From positions 158,775 through 222,774 of the forward strand of contig JADJJI010000006.1 of assembly GCA_016706565.1 (NCBI GenBank): DNA of 64,000 nucleotides, written 5' to 3'. Positions 26,364 to 35,608 of the stretch are shown in pieces. The notes beneath the pieces are model-generated. The model did no database searches. It had not been told where the DNA came from and saw only the letters and a list, made by a program, of their open reading frames with translations. A program made the position numbers and the translations under genes. Source of the stretch: Piscinibacter sp. GTDB lineage: Bacteria; Pseudomonadota; Gammaproteobacteria; Burkholderiales; Burkholderiaceae_C. Position 1 is the stretch's first letter. Every line of letters begins with the position of its first letter.

Positions 26364-27476
26364 GTGGCTTCGCTCGAGCTCATCGGTGTCTCCAAGAACT
26401 ATGGCCGCGCCGAGGCGGTGCGCAACGTGTCGCTCAGCGTGGGCGACGGCGAGTTCCTCGTGCTCGTCGGCCCGTCGGGCTGCGGCAAGAGCACGCTGCT
26501 GAACCTGATCGCCGGGCTGGAGCACACCAGCAGCGGCGAAATCCGCATCGACGCACGGCGCGTCAACGAGGTGCACCCGAAGGACCGCGACATCGCGATG
26601 GTGTTCCAGTCCTACGCCCTGTACCCGAACATGACGGTCGAGCGCAACATCACCTTCGGGCTGCGCGCACGCGGCGTGCCGCGCGAAGTGCGCGAGGAAG
26701 CGCTGCGCAAGGTCGCCGCGATCCTGCAGATCGAGCCGCTGCTCGAGCGCCGGCCTGGGCAGCTTTCCGGCGGCCAGCGGCAACGTGTCGCGATGGGGCG
26801 GGCGATGGTGCGTGACCCGTCGATCTTCCTGTTCGACGAACCACTGTCGAACCTCGACGCCAAGCTGCGCCTGGAGATGCGCACCGAGATCAAGCGCCTG
26901 CACCAGCGCCTGGGCACCTCGGCCGTCTACGTGACGCACGACCAGATCGAGGCGATGACGCTGGCCACGCGCATCGCCGTGATGCGCGACGGCGTGCTCC
27001 AGCAATGCGCCGACCCGCGCACCGTGTTCGAGTCGCCGGCCAACATGTTCGTCGCCGACTTCATGGGCTCGCCGCCGATGAACTTCGTGCCGGCCACGCT
27101 GGTGCAGGAGGACGGCGCGCTCGGCGTGCACCTGCCGCGGCTCGGCCAGCCGGCGCTGTACGTGCCGCTGCCGCAGGCGCCGCAGCGCTATGCCGACTGG
27201 CTGGGCCGCGACGTGGTGTTCGGCGTGCGGCCGGAGCACCTGAGCGCGCCGCGCCCCGGCGTGGCCGCCGCCACGGACCGCGCCGTGCTCGACTGCCGCA
27301 TCGACGTGGTCGAACCGACCGGCACCGACACGATGGTGTTCTTCACGCTGGGCGCCGTCGACATGGTCGCACGCGTCGATGCGCACACCTCGGTGCGGCC
27401 GGGCGAGGTGCTGCGCCTGGAAGTCGACGCGGCGCGCACCAGCCTGTTCGACCCGCGCACCGGCCAGCGCATCTGA
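26364..27476 (+). CDS. CUT1 ABC transporter ATP-binding protein (GtsD/UgpC-like)
   Basis: A 370-residue MalK-type ATPase: Walker A GPSGCGKST, signature LSGGQRQRVAMGRAMV, Walker B IFLFDEPLSNLDAKLR and the H-loop THDQIEAMT, followed by a C-terminal OB-like regulatory domain (FGVRPEHLS). It powers the upstream two-permease channel. It starts at GTG 26364, four bases after the permease stop. No other ATPase of this class is near, so it serves this importer. Confidence 0.9.
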   Translation: MASLELIGVSKNYGRAEAVRNVSLSVGDGEFLVLVGPSGCGKSTLLNLIAGLEHTSSGEIRIDARRVNEVHPKDRDIAMVFQSYALYPNMTVERNITFGLRARGVPREVREEALRKVAAILQIEPLLERRPGQLSGGQRQRVAMGRAMVRDPSIFLFDEPLSNLDAKLRLEMRTEIKRLHQRLGTSAVYVTHDQIEAMTLATRIAVMRDGVLQQCADPRTVFESPANMFVADFMGSPPMNFVPATLVQEDGALGVHLPRLGQPALYVPLPQAPQRYADWLGRDVVFGVRPEHLSAPRPGVAAATDRAVLDCRIDVVEPTGTDTMVFFTLGAVDMVARVDAHTSVRPGEVLRLEVDAARTSLFDPRTGQRI

Positions 27477-27536
27477 GAGTTCCCATGGCATGAGGACTTC
27501 GCCGCATGCCCAACCACGTGAGAAGAGGAGACCGAG

Positions 27537-28529
27537 ATGAAGACGACGATGTGGAAGATGACGGGCGTTGCACTGCTGGCTCTCGCGGCAGCCACGCCGG
27601 GATGGGCGCAGAAGAAGACGCTGGCCGTGGTGGTCAAGGGGCTGGACAACCCCTTCTTCACCGTGCTGGGCGACGGCTGCGCGCTGTGGAACAAGCAGAA
27701 CCCGAACTCCGAGTACACCTGCCTCTACACCGGCCCGGCCTCGAGCGCCGACGAAGCGGGCGAGGTGCAGATCGTCGAGGACCTGATCAACAAGGGCGTG
27801 GCCGGCATCGCGATCTCGCCATCCAACGCGCCGGCGATGGCCAACATGCTCAAGGCCAAGAAGCCGAAGATGCCGATCATGACGATCGACGCCGACCTCG
27901 CCGCGGCCGACCGCGCGCTGCGCAAGACCTACCTGGGCACCAACAACTACGACATGGGCGTGCTGATGGCAGGGCACCTGAAGCAGCACAAGCCCAAGGG
28001 TGGCAGCGTCTGCCTGCAGCTGGGCAACGTGGCCGCCGACAACATCAATGCGCGGGCGGCGGGGTTCCGCGACACGATCAGCGGCAAGAAGGGCATAGCC
28101 CGGCTCAAGGGCGAAGGCGGCTGGACCGAGATCGCAGGCTGCCCGGTGTTCACCAATGACCAGATCGACCTGGCCAACCAGCAGATGGCCGACGTGTTCA
28201 CCAAGAACCCGAAGCTCGACGCCTTCATCCTGATCGGCGGCTGGGCGCAGTTCGGCCCGCAGGCCTATGCGCAGGTGACCGATCAGGTCATGCCGCGCCT
28301 GAAGTCCAAGGAGCTGGTGATCATCGCCGGCGACACGCTGCCGCCGCAGCTCGACGCGCTGAAGGCCGGCCGCAGCCATGGGCAGATCGGCCAGCGCCCC
28401 TTCGAGATGGGGCTGCGCGCGCCGGCGGTGCTGATCGACCTGATCAACGGCAAGCAGGTGGCCGACCCGTTGTACACCGGCCTGGACGAGTGCACGGCAG
28501 CCAACCTGGGCAAGTGCCCGGCGAAGTGA
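27537..28529 (+). CDS. CUT2 sugar ABC transporter substrate-binding protein
   Basis: A 330-residue periplasmic sugar-binding protein with signal peptide MKTTMWKMTGVALLALAAATPGWAQ given in part by its hydrophobic core at residues 9-20. The mature part fits the RbsB/XylF fold (LAVVVKGLDNPFF, IVEDLINKGVAGIAISPSN, DAFILIGGWAQFGP). It heads a second importer, with its own ATPase and permease downstream, 60 bases after the CUT1 ATPase gene. The ligand is unknown; a pentose, fructose or inositol is plausible. Confidence 0.85.
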   Translation: MKTTMWKMTGVALLALAAATPGWAQKKTLAVVVKGLDNPFFTVLGDGCALWNKQNPNSEYTCLYTGPASSADEAGEVQIVEDLINKGVAGIAISPSNAPAMANMLKAKKPKMPIMTIDADLAAADRALRKTYLGTNNYDMGVLMAGHLKQHKPKGGSVCLQLGNVAADNINARAAGFRDTISGKKGIARLKGEGGWTEIAGCPVFTNDQIDLANQQMADVFTKNPKLDAFILIGGWAQFGPQAYAQVTDQVMPRLKSKELVIIAGDTLPPQLDALKAGRSHGQIGQRPFEMGLRAPAVLIDLINGKQVADPLYTGLDECTAANLGKCPAK

Positions 28530-28533
28530 CGCC

Positions 28534-28565
28534 GCCGTCCGGGGTGCCCTCGGGCACCCCGGCGG
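28534..28565 (+). terminator. GC-rich hairpin between binding-protein and ATPase genes
   Basis: CCGGGGTGCCC (28539-28549) pairs exactly with GGGCACCCCGG (28552-28562) across a two-base gap, extended by further GC pairs. There is no T run, so it is more likely an mRNA-stabilising or partial attenuating stem. It would raise binding-protein output relative to the ATPase and permease. Confidence 0.55.
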
Positions 28566-28591
28566 CCTTCCCGACCGAACCCACGAAGCAC

Positions 28592-29328
<737 letters not shown>

Positions 29329-29332
<4 letters not shown>

Positions 29333-30393
29333 ACACACCGAACCCCGCCGGCGCCGATGCCGGCATCACCGACACGACGCTGGCCAGCGCCATCGACGCG
29401 CGCACGCACGACAGCCGTCTGGCCTGGCTGGCCGGCCAGCAGACCTTCTGGGTGACGCTGGCCGCGCTGCTCGCATTTGCCGGCCTGTCGCTGGCCAGCG
29501 ACGTGTTCGCCACGCAGCAGAACCTGTTCAACGTGGCACGCAACTTCGCCTTCGTGGCGATCATCGCGATCGGCATGACGGCGGTGATCGTCACCGGCGG
29601 CATCGACCTCTCCGTCGGTGCGGTGCTGGTGCTGTCCGGCATGGTCACCGGCATGGCGATGAACTCGGGCATGTCGATCTGGCTGGCCGTGCCGCTGGGG
29701 CTGGCCGCGGCGCTGGCGGTGGGCGCCTTCAACGGCGTGCTGATCGCCTACGTCGGTGTGCCGCCCTTCGTGGTGACGCTGGGCATGCTGTCGATCGCGC
29801 GCAGCCTGGCGATGGTGCTGTCCGACAACCGCATGGTCTATTCGTTCGGGCCCGACCAGCCGGCGCTGCTGGCGCTCGGCGGCGGTTTCCTCGAACTGGC
29901 GCTGCCCTTCGTCGATCCGGTCCGCATTCCCAACCCGCTGATCTTCATGCTCGTGCTGATGGTGTGCACCAGCCTGGCGTTTCGCTGGTCGCGCTGGGGC
30001 CGCTACCTGTTCGCCATCGGCGGCAACGAACGCGCCGCCACGCTGACCGGCGTGCCGGTGAAGCGGGTGAAGGTCGGCGTCTACATGTTCTGCGCCTTGT
30101 GCGCCGGGCTGACCGGCGTGCTCGAGGTCGGCTGGCTCGGCACCATCACGACCGGGCTGGGGCAAGGCATGGAGCTGACGGTCATCGCCGCCGCGGTGAT
30201 CGGCGGCGCCAACCTCTCCGGCGGCATCGGCTCGGCGTTCGGCGCCGTCGTCGGGGCGGCGCTGATCGAGGTGATCCGCAACAGCCTGACGCTGCTGGGC
30301 ATCAGCACCTTCTGGCAGGGCACCTTCGTCGGCACATTCATCGTCATCGCCGTGCTGTTCGACCGGCTGCGTTCGCGCAGCGCCAACGAATGA
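29329..30393 (+). CDS. CUT2 sugar ABC transporter permease
   Basis: A 354-residue RbsC/FrcC-type inner-membrane permease with eight or more hydrophobic spans, the family signature VTGGIDLSVGAVLVLSGMVTG near residue 85, and the ATPase-contact stretch AAVIGGANLSGGIGSAFGA. Start at ATG 29329, overlapping the ATPase stop. It has a longer cytoplasmic N-terminus (about 35 residues) than RbsC. It is the last gene before a transcription terminator. Confidence 0.88.
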
Positions 30394-30535
30394 AGCCGCG
30401 CGCAGCGCCTGCAGGACACGCATGAGCGCACACCGCTTGTCTCCATGATGCCCGCCGTCCGCGCCGACGGGTGCCCGCTCCAGCGTGCATCCGCCGTCCG
30501 CAGGCGCAGCCCTCCGGGTCTGACCGGCATCCTTC

Positions 30536-30563
30536 GGGCCCACCTTCGCGTGGGCCCGCTTTT
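30536..30563 (+). terminator. Rho-independent terminator
   Basis: GGGCCCAC (30536-30543) and GTGGGCCC (30550-30557) form an eight-pair stem with loop CTTCGC, followed by GCTTTT. It should end the sugar-import transcript, leaving the next gene (30591) with its own promoter or limited read-through. Confidence 0.75.
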
Positions 30564-30590
30564 GTCTCGGCTACTTCCGGAGAGTCCACC

Positions 30591-31589
30591 ATGAATGTTT
30601 CGGTCCACCCCCTCATCCTCGTCACCGGTGCGGCGGGCAAGGTCGGCCGCGCGTTCATCGCGCAACTGCTGGCCGAGCCTTCGCTGGCGCACTGGCGTGT
30701 GCGCGCGCTGTGCCACCAGCGCGCGCTGCCACCGCATCCGCGCGTCGAGTCGGTCCACGGCGCCATCCAGGACAGGCCGGTGGTCCAGCAGGCACTGCAG
30801 GGCGTCAGCCATGTGCTGCATCTGGCTACCAGCAAGGAGACCCCCGAGGACGTGATGGACGTGGCGGTCAAGGGCCTGTTCTGGCTGCTCGAAGGATGCC
30901 GGACGAGCCCGAGCTTCTCTCAGTTCATCCTGATCGGCGGCGATGCCGCCATCGGCCACTTCCACTACCCGCACCCGGTGCCGGTGGTCGAGAGCCAGCC
31001 GCACAGCGCCTACCCGGGCTGCTACGCGCTCTCGAAAGTCCTCGAAGAGACCATGCTGCAGCAGTACTTCATCCAGTACGGGTTGAACGGCTGCTGCCTG
31101 CGCGCGCCGTGGATCCTCGAGAAGGACGACCTGCGTTGTCACCTGAGCTTCGGGGCGGACGTGTTCGGTGCGCCGCGCTGGTGCGACCTGGTCGATGCCG
31201 AGACGGCGGCGACGCACGCTGCGCGCGGCGCGATACCCGTGCTGCTCGATGCGCAGGGCGAAGGCTTGCTGCGCAACTTCGTGCACGTGGACGACCTGGT
31301 TGGCGCGATCCTCACGGCGATCGACCATCCACGTGCCAGACACCAGATCATCAACGTCTGCATGGACGAGCCGGTCGACTACGCCCGCCTGGGTGAGTAC
31401 ATGGTGCGCACGCGCAACAGCACGCTCGTGCCCCTGCGCGAGCGTTACCACTCGACGTGGCTGGACAACAGCAAGGCAAAACTGCTGCTGGGCTGGCGAC
31501 CGCGCTACGACATGGCGAGGCTGGTCGAATCAGCCTGGGCTTATCTTCGCGCCGAGGACGAGCCGCGCCGTGTCTGGTACCCCGGCTGA
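30591..31589 (+). CDS. NAD-dependent epimerase/dehydratase family protein
   Basis: A 332-residue extended short-chain dehydrogenase. The N-terminal nucleotide motif is VTGAAGKVGRAF, and the catalytic YALSK stands for Tyr-x-x-x-Lys near residue 145. C-terminal substrate-binding segments follow, including an NFVHVDDLVGAI stretch. Relatives include UDP-sugar epimerases and uronate dehydrogenases. The start at ATG 30591 has a CCGGAGAG ribosome site. It lies just after the terminator of the import operon; a link to sugar catabolism is possible but not shown. Confidence 0.82.
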   Translation: MNVSVHPLILVTGAAGKVGRAFIAQLLAEPSLAHWRVRALCHQRALPPHPRVESVHGAIQDRPVVQQALQGVSHVLHLATSKETPEDVMDVAVKGLFWLLEGCRTSPSFSQFILIGGDAAIGHFHYPHPVPVVESQPHSAYPGCYALSKVLEETMLQQYFIQYGLNGCCLRAPWILEKDDLRCHLSFGADVFGAPRWCDLVDAETAATHAARGAIPVLLDAQGEGLLRNFVHVDDLVGAILTAIDHPRARHQIINVCMDEPVDYARLGEYMVRTRNSTLVPLRERYHSTWLDNSKAKLLLGWRPRYDMARLVESAWAYLRAEDEPRRVWYPG

Positions 31590-31649
31590 GCCCCCGCCCC
31601 AACGGCTGCAGGGTGCCGCACGTGCGGCCGGATCGGAACTGCTGCAGCA

Positions 31650-31890
31650 TGTCGCTCGCACGGACAGCCATGACGGGCCCCGCGCAGCAGCCATCGTTGA
31701 GCGGCCGGAGCCGAACGCCGCGTGCCGAGATGTCGGCCACGCTCAGGTCGCTGGCCCAGCCGACCAGCAGATTGACCGGCTTGGGGGCCACTGACGCAAC
31801 CACAGCGGCGATCTCGTCGCGCGCGGCGCGGCCGTCACCGGGACAGATGACTCCGACAGATGAGCCCTTCCTGTCCGAGCCGCAACGATC
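31650..31890 (-). pseudogene. Remnant of an isocitrate lyase/PEP mutase family gene
   Basis: One minus-strand frame here reads VICPGD, a few residues, then IAAVVASVAPKPVNLLVGW and LSVADISARGVR. This is very like the C-terminal part of the isocitrate lyase/phosphoenolpyruvate mutase family (FVPGL...IVRAVAPKPVNVLV...LAELGVRRISVG). Frame and similarity are lost on both sides and no start exists. It is a decayed gene fragment next to the island junction. The rest of 31,590-32,029 shows no coding sequence. Confidence 0.5.
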
Positions 31891-32029
31891 GAACAATCGT
31901 GTCTTGTTGACGCGCTCGCCACTCGTGCGATGCAAGTGCCGCACCGCGCAAGCCCTGAACGTTCACCGGCATCCCGCCAGTGGTGGAGCCTCGAGGGCAC
32001 CCCTGAGCTCGGAGAATCACCCAGCAAAG

Positions 32030-32063
32030 AAAAACGGGCTAGATGCCTGAGCATCTAACCCGT
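32030..32063 (-). terminator. Rho-independent terminator of the former tRNA-Arg gene
   Basis: On the minus strand a 13-pair stem (32051-32063 with 32034-32046, one G-T wobble) with a four-base loop is followed by a T run, ending near 32030. It lies 20 bases past the 3' CCA of the tRNA-Arg fragment and so is the native tRNA terminator, now separated from the 5' half of its gene by the inserted element. Confidence 0.75.
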
Positions 32064-32082
32064 TGTTCTAGAACGATTGTTC

Positions 32083-32129
32083 TGGTGCGGCTGGCAGGAA
32101 TCGAACCCACGACCCCTTGGTTCGTAGGC
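32083..32129 (-). other. attL: 3' half of tRNA-Arg(ACG)
   Basis: The minus strand reads from the anticodon loop CTACGAA through CCAAG, the T arm with TTCGAAT, the acceptor strand CAGCCGC and ACCA: the 3' half of a tRNA-Arg with anticodon ACG. The sequence before the anticodon loop (TTTTGC) cannot form the anticodon stem, so the 5' half is absent. With an integrase about 200 bases away, this is the attachment core left at the chromosomal end of an integrated element. The intact tRNA is expected at the far right end, outside the window. Confidence 0.75.
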
Positions 32130-32323
32130 AAAATGGATGTTGTTTTTTGTCGACTCATGACGTCCATTCAAAAACTAGAATCCTTATAAATCAACCACTT
32201 ACAGAATATCGTCGTCCACCAATGTCTTCCGAAATACACTGACAGCCATCGCGTTGTAGGCTTTTTTGTAGGCTTCGGAAACCGCCCAATCCGCCGAGGC
32301 TGCCTGACGCCAAGGGGTAGGAC

Positions 32324-33821
32324 GTGAAGATCACCAGCAAGCACATGGACTCCAATCCCACGGACGCCGATCAGTGGTTCGTGGAGTCCGGCCAGCGCGG
32401 CGAAGGCACCTTCCTCGGTCGAATCACGCCCAGCGGGAACAAGCTCTTCTACTTCCGATACACGGGGCCGGATCGGGCCCAGGTCAGGCTGAGTATCGGC
32501 TTCTACGCCAAGCCAGGCTCCTCGGGTGGACTGACCGTCGCGGCCGCCCGGGCAGTCGCGCTCGAGTGGGCGACGCTGTACAAGTCGGGCGTCCGCGACC
32601 TCCGCAAGCACTTTGCCGATGTTGAAGCCGCCAGGATTGCTGCTGGCGAGACTGCCGCCCGCGATGCGGAGGTCCAGGCGCAGAAAGCCGACCTCGAGCG
32701 CCAGCGACGGCTGACGGTCAAGCAGGTGTTCGAGCGGTGGGCCTCGACGGACCTTGCACCCCGCATGGGTGGCGACGGCAAGCGGATCGGGCGCAAGGAC
32801 GGCGGCCAGTACGTGCGCGAGCAGTTCGAGCGTCGGGTCTTTCCCCGCCTCCGGAGAGTCCGCCATCGTCGACGTGAGGAAGGCCGACGTGCTCGCGATC
32901 CTGGATGCCGTCAAGGGCGAGGGCAAGCTGCGGACGGCCAACGTGCTGTTGGCCGAGATGAAGCAGATGTTCAGGTTCGCCGCCGAACGCGAGATCATCG
33001 AGCACAGCCCGATCGAACTGCTCCAGAAGAAGAAAATCGGCGGCAAGGACGTCAAGCGCGACCGGGTCCTGTCCGTCGGCGAGTTGGCCGACCTGGTCAC
33101 CCAGCTCCCGTCGGCGAACCTGCACAAACGGACGGTGCTTGGGCTCTGGCTGATCCTCGCGACCGGGTGCCGGGTCGGCGAACTGATGGGTGCGGTCTGG
33201 GCCGACGCGAAGCCAAATCAGCGGGCACTGCAACAAGCCGTGGACGCCCACAACGTCGCCCAGAAGTCCGGCGCCGTGCACCTCGGATTCGTGGACGAAG
33301 AAGCATGCACCTGGTACCTGCCAACGACGAAAAACCAGCGCGAGCACACGATCCACCTGAGCAAGTTCGCGCTGACGCAGTTCGCCGAACTGCGCAAACT
33401 GCGGGAAGCCGACCCGGTCACCCGAAAGCCACTGGCCTGGGTCTTCCCGAACTCGCACGGAACAGGACCGGTCTGCGTCAAGTCGTTCGGGAAGCAACTG
33501 GCAGACCGGCAGCGGCAGGAAGACGAGCGTCTGGCAAACCGCACCAAGGCCGTGAGTTCCCTTGCACTCAAGGGTGGACGGTGGACGGCGCACGACCTTC
33601 GCCGCACGGCATCGACCGTCATGAGCCAGCTCGGCATCTCGGACGACGTCATCAACGAGTGCCTGAACCACATCAAGCAAGGCATGAGCGGCATCTACAT
33701 CCAGGATCGGCGCCAAGGCGAGCAGGCTCGGGCCTTCGACGTGCTGGGGGCGAAACTCTTGGCCATCGCTTCTGGACAGTCGTCGGCCGCGTTGCCATCG
33801 AGGCCGCTTGCAACGCAGTGA
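32324..33821 (+). pseudogene. Tyrosine recombinase (integrase) with one frameshift
   Basis: A site-specific recombinase of the phage/ICE integrase type that would insert the element at the tRNA-Arg site. The first reading frame (GTG at 32324) gives the N-terminal arm-binding part up to about FERRVFPRL. The second frame continues from GESAIVDVRKADVLAILDAV to the stop at 33821. One extra C near 32,852 explains the break. The second part carries all catalytic residues: Arg in ATGCRVGELM, HDLRR, His in CLNHI and Tyr in GIYIQD. Removing the extra base restores a full-length protein of about 498 residues. Confidence 0.8.
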
Positions 33822-33916
33822 CACAAGCTCTCGACGCCGGTGGTGACAGGCCGGTATCGCCGAGAAGAAGCGAACAGGAACGAACAGGAGTTCAACATTT
33901 AGCGACTTACCGACAA

Positions 33917-35513
33917 CTAGTCAGGTCGTGCCAAAAGCGTCAGCAGCCGGGCGCGCAGCCTCTCTCGCCGAGCGTTGTAGAACGGCAGAAACTCCTGATG
34001 GGTAGCTGGCGCCATACCGAGATCGTGTCGATCAAGTACGGCCTGACGCGACACGGAGTCTGGGTAGGCTGCCTGGAGCCAAGGTCCAGGAAGACTATCG
34101 TTTTTGGACACGTTGAGTAGCCCTTCAAGCAACTGCAGGTTGGCCAGCCGATCACGGGCGGTCAGGCACTCTTCGGCATACGCCGGTTCGCACCCGGCCT
34201 TCTCCAGCTTCCGACGCTGCAGTTGGCTCTTCGGAAAGAAGTGGTCGATGTGATGAAGCTGCCGCACATCGATGAACGGGAACAGGATCGACAGCAGAGG
34301 AAAGAGCCTGCGGTCGCCGTACTCCATGTCCAGCAGATCGTCCACCTCCTCGGGCCCGAAGGAAAGCGACTTGCCCCGCGCAGCCATGACCTTCTCCAAG
34401 GCATCGCCGGGGAAGGCCTGGTGATCGATCCGGATGACATCTCGCAACGCGGTCAACAGCGTATCCAATCCGCTGCCCCAGATGCCTGACGACTTCAGCA
34501 GCGACCGAATGAGCCAGCTGCGGATTGTCTCGCGCTCAGCGCCGTAGCTTGGATGCCCCAGCCAGTTTTCTGGCGGGTTCCGTTTGAAGATGTAGTAAGC
34601 AATCGGCAGCAACGCGCTGTCCGCACGCAGCGTCTGCTCAGCGAGACCAAAAGACGCGGCCAGCTCCACCGTCAAGATGGTGGCGCGACGAACGTCTGCC
34701 CACACCTTCTCCAGCGTGCTCATGTTGGCACGGTTGAAATTTTCGACCTTGAAGCCAACGCTTGCGATGTCCGCCAGCATCAAACCCGCCTTCAGCACGA
34801 AGTCCTTCGAGAGGTTGAATCCGGCACCGATCCGGTTGATGTCATCCACCAGCCCGTGAATCTCCTGCCGCGCATCCAACTTCGACCACTGGGCCACAGC
34901 TATGCTGAGCAGCAGGTCTGAGTACGAGAGGATTGTGCCGCCAGAATTCATGCGAATGAAGATCCGCAGCACCCGGTCGAGCTCTTGGCTGCGCTCGGTG
35001 TAGAAGGTCAGATTGGGGACGACCTGCACCACCTGATAGAGCTGGTGCAACGTATCGCTGGCACGGTTGAAGACTTCACTGTCCGCGGTGATGCCACGGG
35101 CGTTCATCTTTCCGTACAGCCACTGCGAAAGCTTGGCAACGGTGGGAATGGTCAGGATGTCAGGAACCGGGTACCACAAGGTGTCCGAATCGGCGGCAGC
35201 CTTCTGCGCTTCAAGGAATCGAAACCGGTAGGCCTCACCTTCATCGTCATCGCCGCGCACTGCCATCAGGTCGATGTGCAGGAGTCGCTTCGGGAAAGTG
35301 AACGAACCCGAAGAACTTGAACTCTGCGCTCTTCTCGGGCTCGACCCTCCAGAAGAGAAAGGTACCGAAGGGATACCCTTGCATCAGGCTGTCGAACAGC
35401 CTGCAAATTTGTTCAGGCTTCCAGACAAACTCCCGCTGGATGGCCGGAAGCACGTAGTGGTTCTTGCTGACCGCGTCGAGCGCGTCCTTGATCGTCAACC
35501 CAGATTGGTACAA
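33917..35513 (-). pseudogene. GmrSD-type (DUF262/DUF1524) type IV restriction protein, internally deleted
   Basis: The first part (35513 down to about 35,300) is the N-terminal DUF262 segment (YVLPAIQREFVWKPEQICRLFDSLMQGYPFGTFLF). The second part runs to 33917 and has DUF262 helices plus the C-terminal HNH nuclease (LHHIDHFFPKSQL, later DRLANLQLLEG). Family members cut modified (glucosylated hydroxymethylcytosine) DNA with NTP. The two parts are out of frame, and about 60 residues that should carry the DGQQR motif are missing between FFGFV and FPKRLLHIDLM. The protein is therefore probably inactive; both halves are otherwise well kept. Confidence 0.75.
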
Positions 35514-35608
35514 GCTGCTTTCCCCTTATGTGCCAGCAATCCGGCGCTGGCGGCGATGGAGTTGAGGCTGATATGCGGCGTGTAGCCGTTGTCGCCCTGC
35601 CGCGGTTC

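Noticed and set aside
31457-32050. A plus-strand open frame running from inside the epimerase gene toward the tRNA fragment.
   Set aside because: It overlaps a real gene in another frame, has no homology and ends in the terminator.
32324-33821. Programmed ribosomal frameshifting in the integrase.
   Set aside because: No slippery heptamer or stimulating stem is evident near 32,852, and similar one-base breaks occur in other genes of the element.
34223-34921. Plus-strand open frames opposite the GmrSD-type gene.
   Set aside because: They are antisense shadows; the minus-strand frame shows the HNH and DUF262 motifs.
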